A stretch of DNA of 64,000 nt, taken from assembly GCF_002531575.1 (NCBI RefSeq), contig NZ_NWTI01000001.1:1-64000 (forward strand), in the 5' to 3' direction. This DNA comes from Bradyrhizobium sp. Y36. Its GTDB lineage: Bacteria > Pseudomonadota > Alphaproteobacteria > Rhizobiales > Xanthobacteraceae. Positions 46,453 to 54,635 of this stretch are shown here, in pieces. Every line of letters starts with the position of its first letter. Position 1 is the stretch's first letter. The notes beneath the pieces were generated by a model. It was not told the DNA's origin and did not search any database. It saw nothing but the letters and a program-made list of their open reading frames with translations. The translations under genes and the position numbers were made by a program.

Positions 46453-47040
46453 CTAGCCCTTCTCCCGCTTGCCATCCTCGATCGGCACCACCGTGGCCTT
46501 GCCGCTCATCGTCGACAGCGCGGCGAGCGTCTCTTCGCAGAAGTCGGCCACCATCTGCTCGTGGCGGGCGCCGAGACGGAGCAGCAGCAGATTGCCGAGA
46601 TCGAGCCGTCCCTCGGCGGTGCCGTCGGGAAAACGCTTCTTCAGGATGCGCTCGTAATTGGCGTGGCGGTCGCGATGGTGCTCGAGGCGCGCCATCAGAT
46701 CGGTGCGCAATGGCTCGATGTCGATGCTGTCGAGGGCATGGAGGCGGACCAGCAGGTCGTCCTTGGTCGAGGCTGGCGTGCTTGGTCGCGCGGCCCAGTG
46801 CCGCAGTGCTGTTCGACCCTCCGGAGTGAGCGTATAAACCAGCTTGTTGGGCTTGCCCGATTGCACGACCTCGCGGCCCTGGATGTGGCCGCGGTCGCGC
46901 AGCTTGGAGAGCTCGCGGTAGATCTGCTGATGGTCGGCCTTCCAGAAGAAGCCGATCGAGGAGTCGAACGTCTTGGCGAGTTCGTAGCCCGTCATCGGGC
47001 GTTCCGTCAGGCATGCGAGGATTGCGTCGCCCAGGGCCAT
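46453..47040 (-). CDS. PadR-family transcriptional regulator
   Basis: A 195-aa PadR regulator: N-terminal winged helix (ALGDAILACLTERPMTGYEL, about 1-80, with the QQIYRELSKLRDRGHI wing region) and a C-terminal helical dimerisation domain with RLGARHEQMVADFCEETLAAL. The ATG at 47040 has AAGGAGG upstream and opens MALGDAILACL, the common PadR start. It is divergent from the beta-oxidation operon; two tandem palindromes in the shared promoter region (47092-47125) are its probable operators. It likely represses that operon and itself, with an acyl-CoA or related effector as a guess. Confidence 0.9.
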   Translation of the reverse strand: MALGDAILACLTERPMTGYELAKTFDSSIGFFWKADHQQIYRELSKLRDRGHIQGREVVQSGKPNKLVYTLTPEGRTALRHWAARPSTPASTKDDLLVRLHALDSIDIEPLRTDLMARLEHHRDRHANYERILKKRFPDGTAEGRLDLGNLLLLRLGARHEQMVADFCEETLAALSTMSGKATVVPIEDGKREKG

Positions 47041-47084
47041 GACCACCGGCCTCCTTGTTGTTTCTTCGACCTCACCCATGCCGC

Positions 47085-47113
47085 TTGACTTTATGCGCAT
47101 TGGCGCATATGCG
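47085..47113 (+). promoter_or_regulatory. Probable promoter of the beta-oxidation operon
   Basis: TTGACT (47085-47090) and TATGCG (47108-47113) are separated by 17 nt. The two PadR-type palindromes cover the spacer, the -10 and the start region, so binding would block RNA polymerase. A leader of about 125 nt to the first start codon would result. Confidence 0.45.
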
Positions 47114-47125
47114 TCAATGTGCATA
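47092..47125. promoter_or_regulatory. Two tandem operator palindromes (PadR candidate sites)
   Basis: TATGC-N8-GCATA occurs twice: at 47092-47109 (with extended arms TATGCGC/GCGCATA) and at 47108-47125, overlapping by two bases, centres 16 bp apart. The arrangement resembles the ATG-N-CAT type sites bound by PadR dimers and lies between padR and its divergent operon. Confidence 0.65.
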
Positions 47126-47185
47126 TGAGACAAGCAAGGTCGGGCGATGATCCGACCCGAAAAACCCAGCGAAATCAATTGCCGC

Positions 47186-47211
47186 GCTACTGTGCATGGG
47201 GTTGTTTTCGC
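47186..47211 (+). repeat. 26-nt intergenic motif, copy 2 (in operon leader)
   Basis: Identical to 17886-17911. Here it lies in the presumed 5' leader of the beta-oxidation operon and contains an ATG (47196) that opens an 11-codon reading frame (M-G-L-F-S-H-F-L-S-R-P) ending at 47231, 15 nt before the next gene. Confidence 0.75.
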
Positions 47212-47246
47212 ACTTTTTGTCCAGGCCTTAAGGGAGGCAGCTGAGA

Positions 47247-47630
47247 ATGACCGGCCTCGATTCCTGGTACGCCTACATGAAGTCCCACGACCGTACCGCG
47301 CTCTGGGACCTCCTGCATCCTGACGCCGTGTTCGAAAGCCCGGTCGTCCACACGCCGCAACGCGGGCGTGACATCACCTTCAAATACCTCTCCAGCGCCG
47401 AGCAGGTGCTTGGTGGTCCTGCTTTCACCTATGTCGGCGAATGGCGCAGCGCCAACGGCGCCGTGCTCGAATTCAAGACCATGATCGACGGCATCGAGAT
47501 CAACGGTGTCGACATCATCAGCTTCGACGCCGAGGGGCGCATCACGCATTTCAAGGTGATGGTGCGTCCGCTCAAGGCGATCAACATGCTGCACCGCCTG
47601 ATGGCCGAGCAGCTGGCCGCCCAATCATGA
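47247..47630 (+). CDS. NTF2-like (SnoaL-type) protein
   Basis: A 127-aa protein of the NTF2/SnoaL fold: an N-terminal helix (LDSWYAYMKSHDRTALWDLL), then LHPDAVFESPVVHTPQRGR, ending in beta strands (NGVDIISFDAEGRITHFKVM). The fold serves small isomerases, hydrolases and ligand-binding proteins; a catalytic residue set is not clear. GGGAGG precedes the ATG at good distance. It is the first gene of the beta-oxidation operon, 104 nt before the acyl-CoA dehydrogenase, which suggests a minor role on an acyl-CoA or fatty-acid ligand; this is inference from position. Confidence 0.82.
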   Translation: MTGLDSWYAYMKSHDRTALWDLLHPDAVFESPVVHTPQRGRDITFKYLSSAEQVLGGPAFTYVGEWRSANGAVLEFKTMIDGIEINGVDIISFDAEGRITHFKVMVRPLKAINMLHRLMAEQLAAQS

Positions 47631-47734
47631 CACTGCCCTGAGGTTGCAGAACCCGCTAAGCTCGCGGGCCAGGCTGCGCCGCAGGAAACACGCCGATATC
47701 ACCACGTTCCAAGGCCCATTGCCGGGAGAATCCC

Positions 47735-49525
47735 ATGCCGATCTACAAAGCCCCCGTCGAAGACGTGAACTTCCTGCTCAACGACGTCTTCCAGATCGAT
47801 CGCTACGACAACCTCGCCGGCTTCTCCGACGCATCCAGCGACGTGCGCGAAGCAATCCTGGGTGAGGCCGCCAAGCTCGCCGAAGAGGTGCTGCAGCCGC
47901 TCAACCGCGTCGGCGACCTCGAAGGCTGCAAGCGCGCCGATGACGGCAGCGTCACCACGCCGAAGGGTTTCAAGGATGCCTTCAAGCAGGTTGCCGAGGG
48001 CGGCTGGCTCGGTCTGTCGGCGCCGACCGAGTTCGGCGGTCAGGGCCTGCCGGTGACGCTCTCGCAGGCGGTCAACGAATTCCAGATCTCCGCCAACATG
48101 GCGTTCTCGATGTATGGCGGTCTCACCATGGGCGCGACCGCGGCGCTGATCGTTCACGGCTCGCCCGAGCAGAAGAAGACCTACGTGCCGAAGATGGTCG
48201 CGGGCGAATGGACCGGCACCATGAACCTGACCGAGCCGCATTGCGGCACCGATCTCGGCATGCTCCGCACCAAGGCCGTGCGTCAGGCCGACGGCAGCTT
48301 CAAGATCACGGGCACCAAGATCTTCATCTCGGCCGGCGAGCATGACCTCGCCTCCAACATCATCCACCTCGTGCTCGCCCGCATCGAGGGCGCACCCGCC
48401 GGCATCAAGGGCGTGTCGCTGTTCGTGGTGCCCAAGTTCCTTGTGAATGCAGACGGTTCGGTCGGCAGCCGCAACGGCGTCGTCTGCGGCTCGATCGAGC
48501 ACAAGATGGGCATCCACGGCAATTCGACCTGCGTGATGAACTACGACAACGCCACCGGTTGGCTGATCGGCGAAGAGAACAAGGGCATGCAGGGCATGTT
48601 CGTGATGATGAACGAGGCCCGCCTCGGCGTCGCCGTGCAGGGCCTTGCGCAGTCCGAGGTCGCCTACCAGAACGCGGTCGCTTATGCCCGCGAGCGCATC
48701 CAGGGCCGCGCGCTGACCGGCGCCAAGGCGCCGGACAAGCAGGCCGACCCGATCATCGTGCACCCCGACGTGCGCCGCACGCTGCTCTCGATCCGCGCCT
48801 TCAACGAGGCCGCGCGCGCCTTCGTGATGTGGACCGCGCTGAAGAGCGACGTCGCCCATCGCTCCGAAGACCCGAAGGACCGCCAGGCCGCCGACGACCA
48901 CATGGGCCTGATGACGCCGGTGCTGAAGGGCTTCCTCACCGACTACGGCTTCGCCAACGCGGTGCAGGCTCAGCAGATGTATGGCGGCCACGGCTACATC
49001 GCCGAGCACGGCATGGAGCAGTTCGTGCGCGATGCGCGCATCGCCATGATCTATGAAGGCGCCAACGGCATTCAGGCGCTCGACCTCGTCGGCCGCAAGC
49101 TGCCGCGCGACGGCGGCCGCGCCATCATGGCGTTCTTCGGCGAGGTCATGGCCTTCGCCAAGGAGAACGGCGGCGACGACGCGCTGAAACCCTTCATCGC
49201 CCCGCTCTCGACCTCGCTCGGCCATCTCCAGCAGGCGACGACCTGGCTGATGCAGAACGCGATGGCGAAGCCGGACAATGCCGGCGCTGCCGCAACCGAT
49301 TACCTGCATCTGTTCGGCTTCGTCGCGCTCGGCTACATGTGGGCGAAGATGGCGAAGGTGACCAACGCCAAGATTGCCGAGAGCGGGGCGACGCCCTATC
49401 TCTCGACCAAGCTCGTCACCGGCCGCTTCTTCATGGAGCGGATGCTGCCGGAGACCGCCGCCAATCTCGCGCGCATCCAGGCCGGCTGCGCCACCATCAT
49501 GGAATTGCCCGCGGAAGCGTTCTGA
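47735..49525 (+). CDS. Acyl-CoA dehydrogenase (long form, DmdC/FadE-like)
   Basis: FAD-dependent dehydrogenation of acyl-CoA to trans-2-enoyl-CoA. The 596-aa protein belongs to the long alphaproteobacterial type with an extra C-terminal domain. Visible motifs: EGGWLGLSAPTEFGGQGLP, TMNLTEPHCGTDLGMLRTKA (FAD/substrate site), the catalytic Glu441 in MIYEGANGIQALDLVGRKL, and a C-terminal extension after about residue 455. It lies in one operon with thiolase and a FadJ-type enzyme, which together perform a full beta-oxidation turn. 3-methylmercaptopropionyl-CoA dehydrogenases are close relatives, but the context favours fatty acids. Confidence 0.92.
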   Translation: MPIYKAPVEDVNFLLNDVFQIDRYDNLAGFSDASSDVREAILGEAAKLAEEVLQPLNRVGDLEGCKRADDGSVTTPKGFKDAFKQVAEGGWLGLSAPTEFGGQGLPVTLSQAVNEFQISANMAFSMYGGLTMGATAALIVHGSPEQKKTYVPKMVAGEWTGTMNLTEPHCGTDLGMLRTKAVRQADGSFKITGTKIFISAGEHDLASNIIHLVLARIEGAPAGIKGVSLFVVPKFLVNADGSVGSRNGVVCGSIEHKMGIHGNSTCVMNYDNATGWLIGEENKGMQGMFVMMNEARLGVAVQGLAQSEVAYQNAVAYARERIQGRALTGAKAPDKQADPIIVHPDVRRTLLSIRAFNEAARAFVMWTALKSDVAHRSEDPKDRQAADDHMGLMTPVLKGFLTDYGFANAVQAQQMYGGHGYIAEHGMEQFVRDARIAMIYEGANGIQALDLVGRKLPRDGGRAIMAFFGEVMAFAKENGGDDALKPFIAPLSTSLGHLQQATTWLMQNAMAKPDNAGAAATDYLHLFGFVALGYMWAKMAKVTNAKIAESGATPYLSTKLVTGRFFMERMLPETAANLARIQAGCATIMELPAEAF

Positions 49526-49597
49526 GGCTTCCCGCGTCACTGGAGATCGCGACCGCGCCGCGGTCGCCACCAACATAACTGCAATCAGGAGGCTCCC

Positions 49598-50806
49598 ATG
49601 GCAGATGCCTATATCTACGATCACGTCCGCACCCCGCGCGGCCGCGGCAAGGCCGACGGTTCGCTGCACGAAGTCACGGCGCTGGCGCTCGCCACCGTGC
49701 CGCTGAAGGCGCTGAAGGACCGCAACAATCTGCCGGAAGATTCCGTCGACGACGTCATCCTCGGCGTGGTCGATCCCGTCGGCGAGGCCGGCTCCGACAT
49801 CGCGCGCTTTGCCGCGCTGAAAGCCGGTCTCGGCGAAGCCGTCCCCGGCGTGCAGATCAGCCGCTTCTGCGCCTCCGGTCTCGATGCCGTGAACTTTGCG
49901 GCCGCGCAGGTCATGAGCGGGCAGCATGAGCTGGTGATCGGCGGCGGCGCCGAATCCATGAGCCGCGTCGGCATCGGCGCCTCCGGCGGCGCCTGGCCGA
50001 TGGATCCCTCGATGGCAGTGCCCGCCTATTTCATGCCGCAGGGTGTCTCGGCCGATCTGATCGCGACCAAATACGGCTTCTCCCGCGACGACGTCGATGC
50101 CTACGCCGTGCAGAGCCAGCAGCGTGCGGCGAAGTCCTGGGATGAAGGCCGCTTCGACAAGTCGATCGTCCCGGTGAAGGACATCAACGGCCTCACCATC
50201 CTGGCCAAGGACGAGCATATGCGTCCGTCGACGACGATGCAGTCGCTGGCGCAGCTGCAGCCCTCGTTCACGATGATGGCGCAGATGGGCGGTTTCGATG
50301 GCGTCGCGCTGCAGTCGCATCCCGAGATCGAGCGCGTCAATTACGTGCACCACGCCGGCAACTCCTCCGGCATCGTCGACGGCGCCGGCGCCGTGCTGCT
50401 CGGCAGCAAGGAGGCCGGCAGCAAATACGGCCTGAAGCCGCGTGCAAAGATCCGTGCGTTCGCCAACATCGGCTCCGAGCCGGCGATGATGCTGACCGGT
50501 CCGGTCGACGTCACCGAGAAGCTATTCGCGCGCTCGGGCATGAAGAAGTCGGACATCGACCTGTTCGAGCTCAACGAGGCCTTTGCTTCCGTCGTGCTGC
50601 GCTACATCCAGGCCTTCGACATCGACAACGCCAAGATCAACGTCAATGGCGGCGCCATCGCGCTCGGCCATCCGCTCGGCGCGACCGGCGCGATGATCCT
50701 CGGCACCGTGCTCGACGAGCTCGAGCGCACCAACAAGTCGACCGCTCTCGTCACGCTGTGCATCGGCGGCGGCATGGGCACCGCGACCATCATCGAGCGG
50801 GTGTAA
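49598..50806 (+). CDS. Acetyl-CoA C-acyltransferase (thiolase)
   Basis: Thiolytic cleavage of 3-ketoacyl-CoA, the last beta-oxidation step. The 402-aa protein has Cys91 in [12 protein letters not shown] (acyl-enzyme nucleophile), His358 in [15 protein letters not shown] and Cys388 in TLCIGGGMG; all three thiolase catalytic positions are intact. AGGAGG lies upstream of the ATG. Degradative (FadA/FadI) and biosynthetic (PhaA) thiolases share these motifs; its place between an acyl-CoA dehydrogenase and a FadJ-like enzyme indicates degradation. A palindromic repeat follows the stop and separates it from fadJ. Confidence 0.94.
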   Translation: MADAYIYDHVRTPRGRGKADGSLHEVTALALATVPLKALKDRNNLPEDSVDDVILGVVDPVGEAGSDIARFAALKAGLGEAVPGVQISRFCASGLDAVNFAAAQVMSGQHELVIGGGAESMSRVGIGASGGAWPMDPSMAVPAYFMPQGVSADLIATKYGFSRDDVDAYAVQSQQRAAKSWDEGRFDKSIVPVKDINGLTILAKDEHMRPSTTMQSLAQLQPSFTMMAQMGGFDGVALQSHPEIERVNYVHHAGNSSGIVDGAGAVLLGSKEAGSKYGLKPRAKIRAFANIGSEPAMMLTGPVDVTEKLFARSGMKKSDIDLFELNEAFASVVLRYIQAFDIDNAKINVNGGAIALGHPLGATGAMILGTVLDELERTNKSTALVTLCIGGGMGTATIIERV

Positions 50807-50809
50807 CTT

Positions 50810-50900
50810 CGTAGGGTGGGTTAGCCGAAGGCGTAACCCACCTCTTCTGTCTCCGCAGTGAAAGACCGTGGTGGGTTACGCTTCGCCAACCCACCCTACG
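50810..50900. repeat. Palindromic repeat element, GTAGGGTGGGTTAG variant, inside an operon
   Basis: CGTAGGGTGGG at the left and CCCACCCTACG at the right, with inner GGCGTAACCCACC / GGTGGGTTACGC. Unlike the other copies it lies between two genes of the same operon (thiolase and fadJ). Confidence 0.85.
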
Positions 50901-50956
50901 AGATCTCAAGTCAACCGCCGCGCCTGAGATCGGCTGCGGCACCGAGGAGCAACCAT

Positions 50957-53170
50957 ATGTCGTACAAGAACTTCAAGGTTGAGACCGACGCAGACGGCAT
51001 CGCGCTCGTCACCTGGGACATCCCGGGCCGTTCGATGAACGTGCTCGACGAGACCTCGACCAGCGAGCTCGATGCCATCGTCAAGGCGACCACGGCGGAT
51101 GCCGCGGTGAAGGGCGTCGTCATCACCTCCGCCAAGGACGCGTTCTGCGCCGGCGCGGATCTCTCCATGCTCGAAGGCATGAACCAGGCCTATGCCAAGG
51201 TCTTTGGGGAGCAGGGCGAGACCGCCGCGAACCAGATGCTGTTCGACCAGAGCCGCCGCTTCTCGCTGGTGCTGCGCTCGATCGAAACCTCCGGCAAGCC
51301 GTGGGCGGCCGCGATCAACGGGCTCGCGCTCGGCGGCGGCTTCGAGATCACGCTGTGCTGCCACTATCGCGTCGCCGCGGAGAATCCCAAGACCCGCCTC
51401 GGCCTGCCCGAGGTCAAGGTCGGCCTGTTTCCCGGCGCCGGCGGCACGCAGCGGGTGCCGCGCCTGGTGCCGCCGCAGGATGCGATGACGATCCTGCTCA
51501 AGGGCGATCCGGTGACGATCGAGAAGGCCAAGGCGCTGAATTTGATTCACGCCATCGTTCCCGCAGCCGATCTCGTCAAGGCCGCGAAGGACTGGATCAA
51601 GGGCGGCGGCAAGGCGGTCGCGCCCTGGGACGAGAAGGGCTTCAAGCTGCCCGGTGGTCCGGTGTTCTCCAAGGCCGGCATGATGATGTTCCCGGCCGGC
51701 AACGCGATCTATCGCCGCGAGACCTACGACAACTACCCGGCCGCGCGGGCGATCATGAGCTGTGTCTATGAAGGCCTGCAGCTGCCGATCGACGCGGCGC
51801 TGCGCGTGGAGTCGCGCTACTTCACCTCGGTGCTGCGCTCGAAGGAGGCGGCGGCGATGATCCGCAGCCTGTTCCTGTCGATGCAGGAGCTCAACAAGGG
51901 TGCGCGCCGTCCGAAGGACGTGCCCGCAACCAAGGTGAAGAAGATCGCCGTGATCGGCGCCGGCTTCATGGGCGCCAGCGTCGGCTACGTCTCGGCCCGT
52001 GCCGGCCTCGACGTCGTCCTGATCGACCGCGACCAGGAAAGCGCCGACAAGGGCAAGGCGCACGCGCAGAAGGTGATCGAGGAGCAGATCAAGAAGGGCC
52101 GTGCCAAGCCTGATGATGCCGAGAAGCTGCTCGCGCGCATCACGCCGACGGCCGACTATGCGGCGCTGAAGGACGTCGACCTCGTCATCGAGGCCGTGTT
52201 CGAGGACCGCAAGGTCAAGGCCGATACCTTCGCCAAGGCGCAGGAGCACATGAAGCCGGACGTGATCTTCGCCTCGAACACCTCGACGCTGCCGATCACC
52301 TCGCTGGCCGAGAGCTTCAAGGACCAGGGCAAGTTCGTCGGCATTCACTTCTTCTCGCCGGTCGAGAAGATGATGCTCGTCGAGATCATCAAGGGCAAGA
52401 ACACCGGCGACGTCGCGCTTGCGACCGCGCTCGACTACGTCCGGCAGATCGGCAAGACGCCGATCGTGGTCAACGACTCCAGAGGCTTCTTCGCCAACCG
52501 CTGCGTCGGCCGCTACGTCGCCGAAGGCAACGAGATGTTCCTCGAAGGCGTGCCGCCGGCGATGATCGAGAACTGCGCCAAGATGGCCGGCATGCCGGTC
52601 GGCCCGCTCTCGCTCTCGGACGAAGTCGCGCTCGACCTCGGCCTCAAGATCATGAAGGCGACCGAGGCCGATCTCGGCCCCAACGCCATCAACCCCGATC
52701 AGAAGAAGCTGATGGTGGAGATGGTCGAGAAGCAGGGCCGTCTCGGCCGCAAGAACAGCAAGGGCTTCTACGACTATCCCGAGAAGGGCAAGGGCGCGAA
52801 GAGCCTGTGGCCGGGCCTCTCGGCCTTGCAGCCGAAGCAGCTCGACCCCGACACGCTCGATGTCGAGGAGCTGAAGCAGCGCTTCCTGGTGGTGCAGGCG
52901 GTGGAAGCCGCGCGCACGGTCGAGGACCACGTCATCACCGATCCGCGCGAAGCGGATGTCGGCTCGATCCTCGGCTTCGGCTTCGCGCCGTTCACCGGCG
53001 GCACGCTGTCCTATATCGACTTCATGGGCACGAAGAAGTTCGTCGAGCTCTGCCACAAGCTCGAGGCCAAGTACGGCTCGCGCTTCACCCCGCCCAAGCT
53101 GCTCGAGGAGATGGCGGCAAAGGGCGAGACCTTCTACGGCCGCTTCGCGCCGAAGAAGGCGGCGGCTTGA
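50957..53170 (+). CDS. fadJ: Bifunctional enoyl-CoA hydratase / 3-hydroxyacyl-CoA dehydrogenase (FadJ/FadB-like)
   Basis: Hydrates enoyl-CoA and oxidises 3-hydroxyacyl-CoA to 3-ketoacyl-CoA. The 737-aa protein has an N-terminal crotonase domain (about 1-210: [12 protein letters not shown] oxyanion site, [31 protein letters not shown]) and a Rossmann-fold dehydrogenase domain from about residue 330 ([34 protein letters not shown] with the catalytic His). Two C-terminal HAD domains follow ([37 protein letters not shown]). GAGGAG lies upstream of the ATG. It is the last gene of the operon; the preceding repeat may alter its expression relative to the thiolase. Confidence 0.93.
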   Translation: MSYKNFKVETDADGIALVTWDIPGRSMNVLDETSTSELDAIVKATTADAAVKGVVITSAKDAFCAGADLSMLEGMNQAYAKVFGEQGETAANQMLFDQSRRFSLVLRSIETSGKPWAAAINGLALGGGFEITLCCHYRVAAENPKTRLGLPEVKVGLFPGAGGTQRVPRLVPPQDAMTILLKGDPVTIEKAKALNLIHAIVPAADLVKAAKDWIKGGGKAVAPWDEKGFKLPGGPVFSKAGMMMFPAGNAIYRRETYDNYPAARAIMSCVYEGLQLPIDAALRVESRYFTSVLRSKEAAAMIRSLFLSMQELNKGARRPKDVPATKVKKIAVIGAGFMGASVGYVSARAGLDVVLIDRDQESADKGKAHAQKVIEEQIKKGRAKPDDAEKLLARITPTADYAALKDVDLVIEAVFEDRKVKADTFAKAQEHMKPDVIFASNTSTLPITSLAESFKDQGKFVGIHFFSPVEKMMLVEIIKGKNTGDVALATALDYVRQIGKTPIVVNDSRGFFANRCVGRYVAEGNEMFLEGVPPAMIENCAKMAGMPVGPLSLSDEVALDLGLKIMKATEADLGPNAINPDQKKLMVEMVEKQGRLGRKNSKGFYDYPEKGKGAKSLWPGLSALQPKQLDPDTLDVEELKQRFLVVQAVEAARTVEDHVITDPREADVGSILGFGFAPFTGGTLSYIDFMGTKKFVELCHKLEAKYGSRFTPPKLLEEMAAKGETFYGRFAPKKAAA

Positions 53171-53177
53171 TCTAGCC

Positions 53178-53292
53178 CGTCATTCCGGACAGTCCGCGAC
53201 GCGGACTGATCCGGAATCTCGATCGGCTTCGCTCGGTCATGCAACAATTGCGAGATTCCGGGTTCGCCGCGTCGCGGCGCCCCGGAATGACG
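53178..53292. repeat. Palindromic repeat element, CGTCATTCCGG family
   Basis: CGTCATTCCGG at the left and CCGGAATGACG at the right, with inner CGGAATCTCG / CGAGATTCCG. It fills the space between the convergent fadJ and GST genes. Confidence 0.8.
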
Positions 53293-53297
53293 AAGGA

Positions 53298-53912
53298 TCA
53301 CTTTGCCTGGACCAGGCCTTCCTTCTGCAGCGCTTCCTGCACCTGCGGCCGGGCCGCGACGCGGGCCTTGTAGGCCGTCAGGTTCGGCATCCCCGAGAGA
53401 TCGAACTTCATCCGGTCGCCCCAGGTCAGCATCGTGAACAGATAGCCGTCGGCCACCGTGAACTGCTTGCCCATCAGGTAGTCGCGGCCGGCGAGCTGGC
53501 TGTCGATATATTTCAGCTTGCCCATGACGCGGTCCTTGAAGAAGGCCTTGGCCTCGTCGTTCAGCGCCGGCGCGAACATCGGGCCAAAGCTCTTGTGCAC
53601 CTCGGAGGTGAGGAAGTTGAGCCACTCCAGCAGCTTGTAGCGCTCGGAACTGCCGTGAGCCGGCGCCAGCGCCTTGCTGGATGCCTGATCGGCGATCATC
53701 TGGACAATCACCGGCCCTTCGGTCACGATCTCACCGCTGTCGAGGCCCAGCGCAGGGACCTGGCCCTTGGGGTTCAGCTTCAGATAATCCTCACCATTTT
53801 CGAGCTTCTTGGCCCGGATATCGACCTTGACCAGCTCGTAGGGCAGGCCGGCTTCCAGGAGCGCAATGTGGGGGGACAGGGAGCAGGCGCCGGGCGAGTA
53901 ATAGAGTTTCAT
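53298..53912 (-). CDS. Glutathione S-transferase (beta-class-like)
   Basis: A 204-aa GST: thioredoxin-fold N-terminal domain (KLYYSPGACSLSPHIALLE, with Cys10 as in the beta-class GstA of E. coli and Proteus) and an all-helical C-terminal domain ending YLFTMLTWGDRMKFDLSGMPNL. It conjugates glutathione to electrophiles or serves as a peroxidase-like redox enzyme. It is divergent from a MarR regulator with two palindromes in the promoter region; gshA, which supplies glutathione, is the next gene but one on the other strand. The substrate is unknown. Confidence 0.92.
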   Translation of the reverse strand: MKLYYSPGACSLSPHIALLEAGLPYELVKVDIRAKKLENGEDYLKLNPKGQVPALGLDSGEIVTEGPVIVQMIADQASSKALAPAHGSSERYKLLEWLNFLTSEVHKSFGPMFAPALNDEAKAFFKDRVMGKLKYIDSQLAGRDYLMGKQFTVADGYLFTMLTWGDRMKFDLSGMPNLTAYKARVAARPQVQEALQKEGLVQAK

Positions 53913-53958
53913 GGAATTTCCTCCTCTTGACGCTTGGTTGGGGCGAAAGAACGACTAC

Positions 53959-54001
53959 ATGCGTCTGCATGGAATAGTCAAGATTGATGCAGCTGCATCA
54001 A
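53959..54001. promoter_or_regulatory. Paired operator palindromes between GST and MarR genes
   Basis: ATGC-N4-GCAT at 53959-53970 (ATGCGTCTGCAT) and 53987-53998 (ATGCAGCTGCAT), the latter inside a perfect 18-bp palindrome (53984-54001, TTGATGCAGCTGCATCAA). Centres are 28 bp apart. They are the probable binding sites of the adjacent MarR protein. Confidence 0.7.
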
Positions 54002-54038
54002 ATGGGGTAAGAGACGGGCGACGAGCTTGAGCGGGACC

Positions 54039-54536
54039 ATGAAGCGCAAACCATCGACCGAGGCGACCTCCGCCTGGATCCGCCTGATGCGGGTGCAGAG
54101 CCGCGTGCTCGATTGCGTCGAGCAGGACCTGAAGAAGGCGGGCTTCCCGCCGCTGGCATGGTACGACGCGCTGCTGGAATTGTCGCGTGCTCCCTCGGGC
54201 GAATTGCGGCCGGTGGAACTCGAACGGCAAATGCTGATCCCGCAATATTCCACCTCGCGCCTGATCGACCGCCTGGTCGACGAGGGCCTCGCCTCGCGGC
54301 GCGAATGCAAGATCGACAAGCGCGGCCAGTTCGTGGAGATCACGGAAGCGGGCCGCGAGTTGCAGAAGCGGATGTGGGGCGCCTATTCCGCCGCGATCGA
54401 GAAATATGTCGGCTCGAAACTGTCCGATGCCGATGCCGTCAAGCTGTGCGGTCTGCTCGACCGCCTGGGCTGCTCGTGCGGCGAGATGAAGCTGCCGCCC
54501 GTCGCCAACGTCAACGAAACCTCGCCGTCGCGATGA
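54039..54536 (+). CDS. MarR-family transcriptional regulator
   Basis: A 165-aa winged-helix regulator: dimerisation helix (TSAWIRLMRVQSRVLDCVEQ), recognition region (LERQMLIPQYSTSRLIDRLVDEGLASR) and wing (RRECKIDKRGQFVEITEAG), as in MarR. The C-terminus has the paired cysteines CSCGEM near residue 150, which could permit redox sensing, though this is inference. It is divergent from the GST gene with two palindromes between them, so it most likely represses GST and itself until an electrophile or oxidant acts. The start ATG at 54039 follows GCGGGACC. Confidence 0.9.
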   Translation: MKRKPSTEATSAWIRLMRVQSRVLDCVEQDLKKAGFPPLAWYDALLELSRAPSGELRPVELERQMLIPQYSTSRLIDRLVDEGLASRRECKIDKRGQFVEITEAGRELQKRMWGAYSAAIEKYVGSKLSDADAVKLCGLLDRLGCSCGEMKLPPVANVNETSPSR

Positions 54537-54635
54537 TCGCGCGGCACACCCGCTCGTCCGTGCGCCCGGTGGGTTCGCGGACCAACCCCGTCACCCGCGC
54601 GCATTCGATCGAAGCGCCTTTGATTAGAGTTTGAT

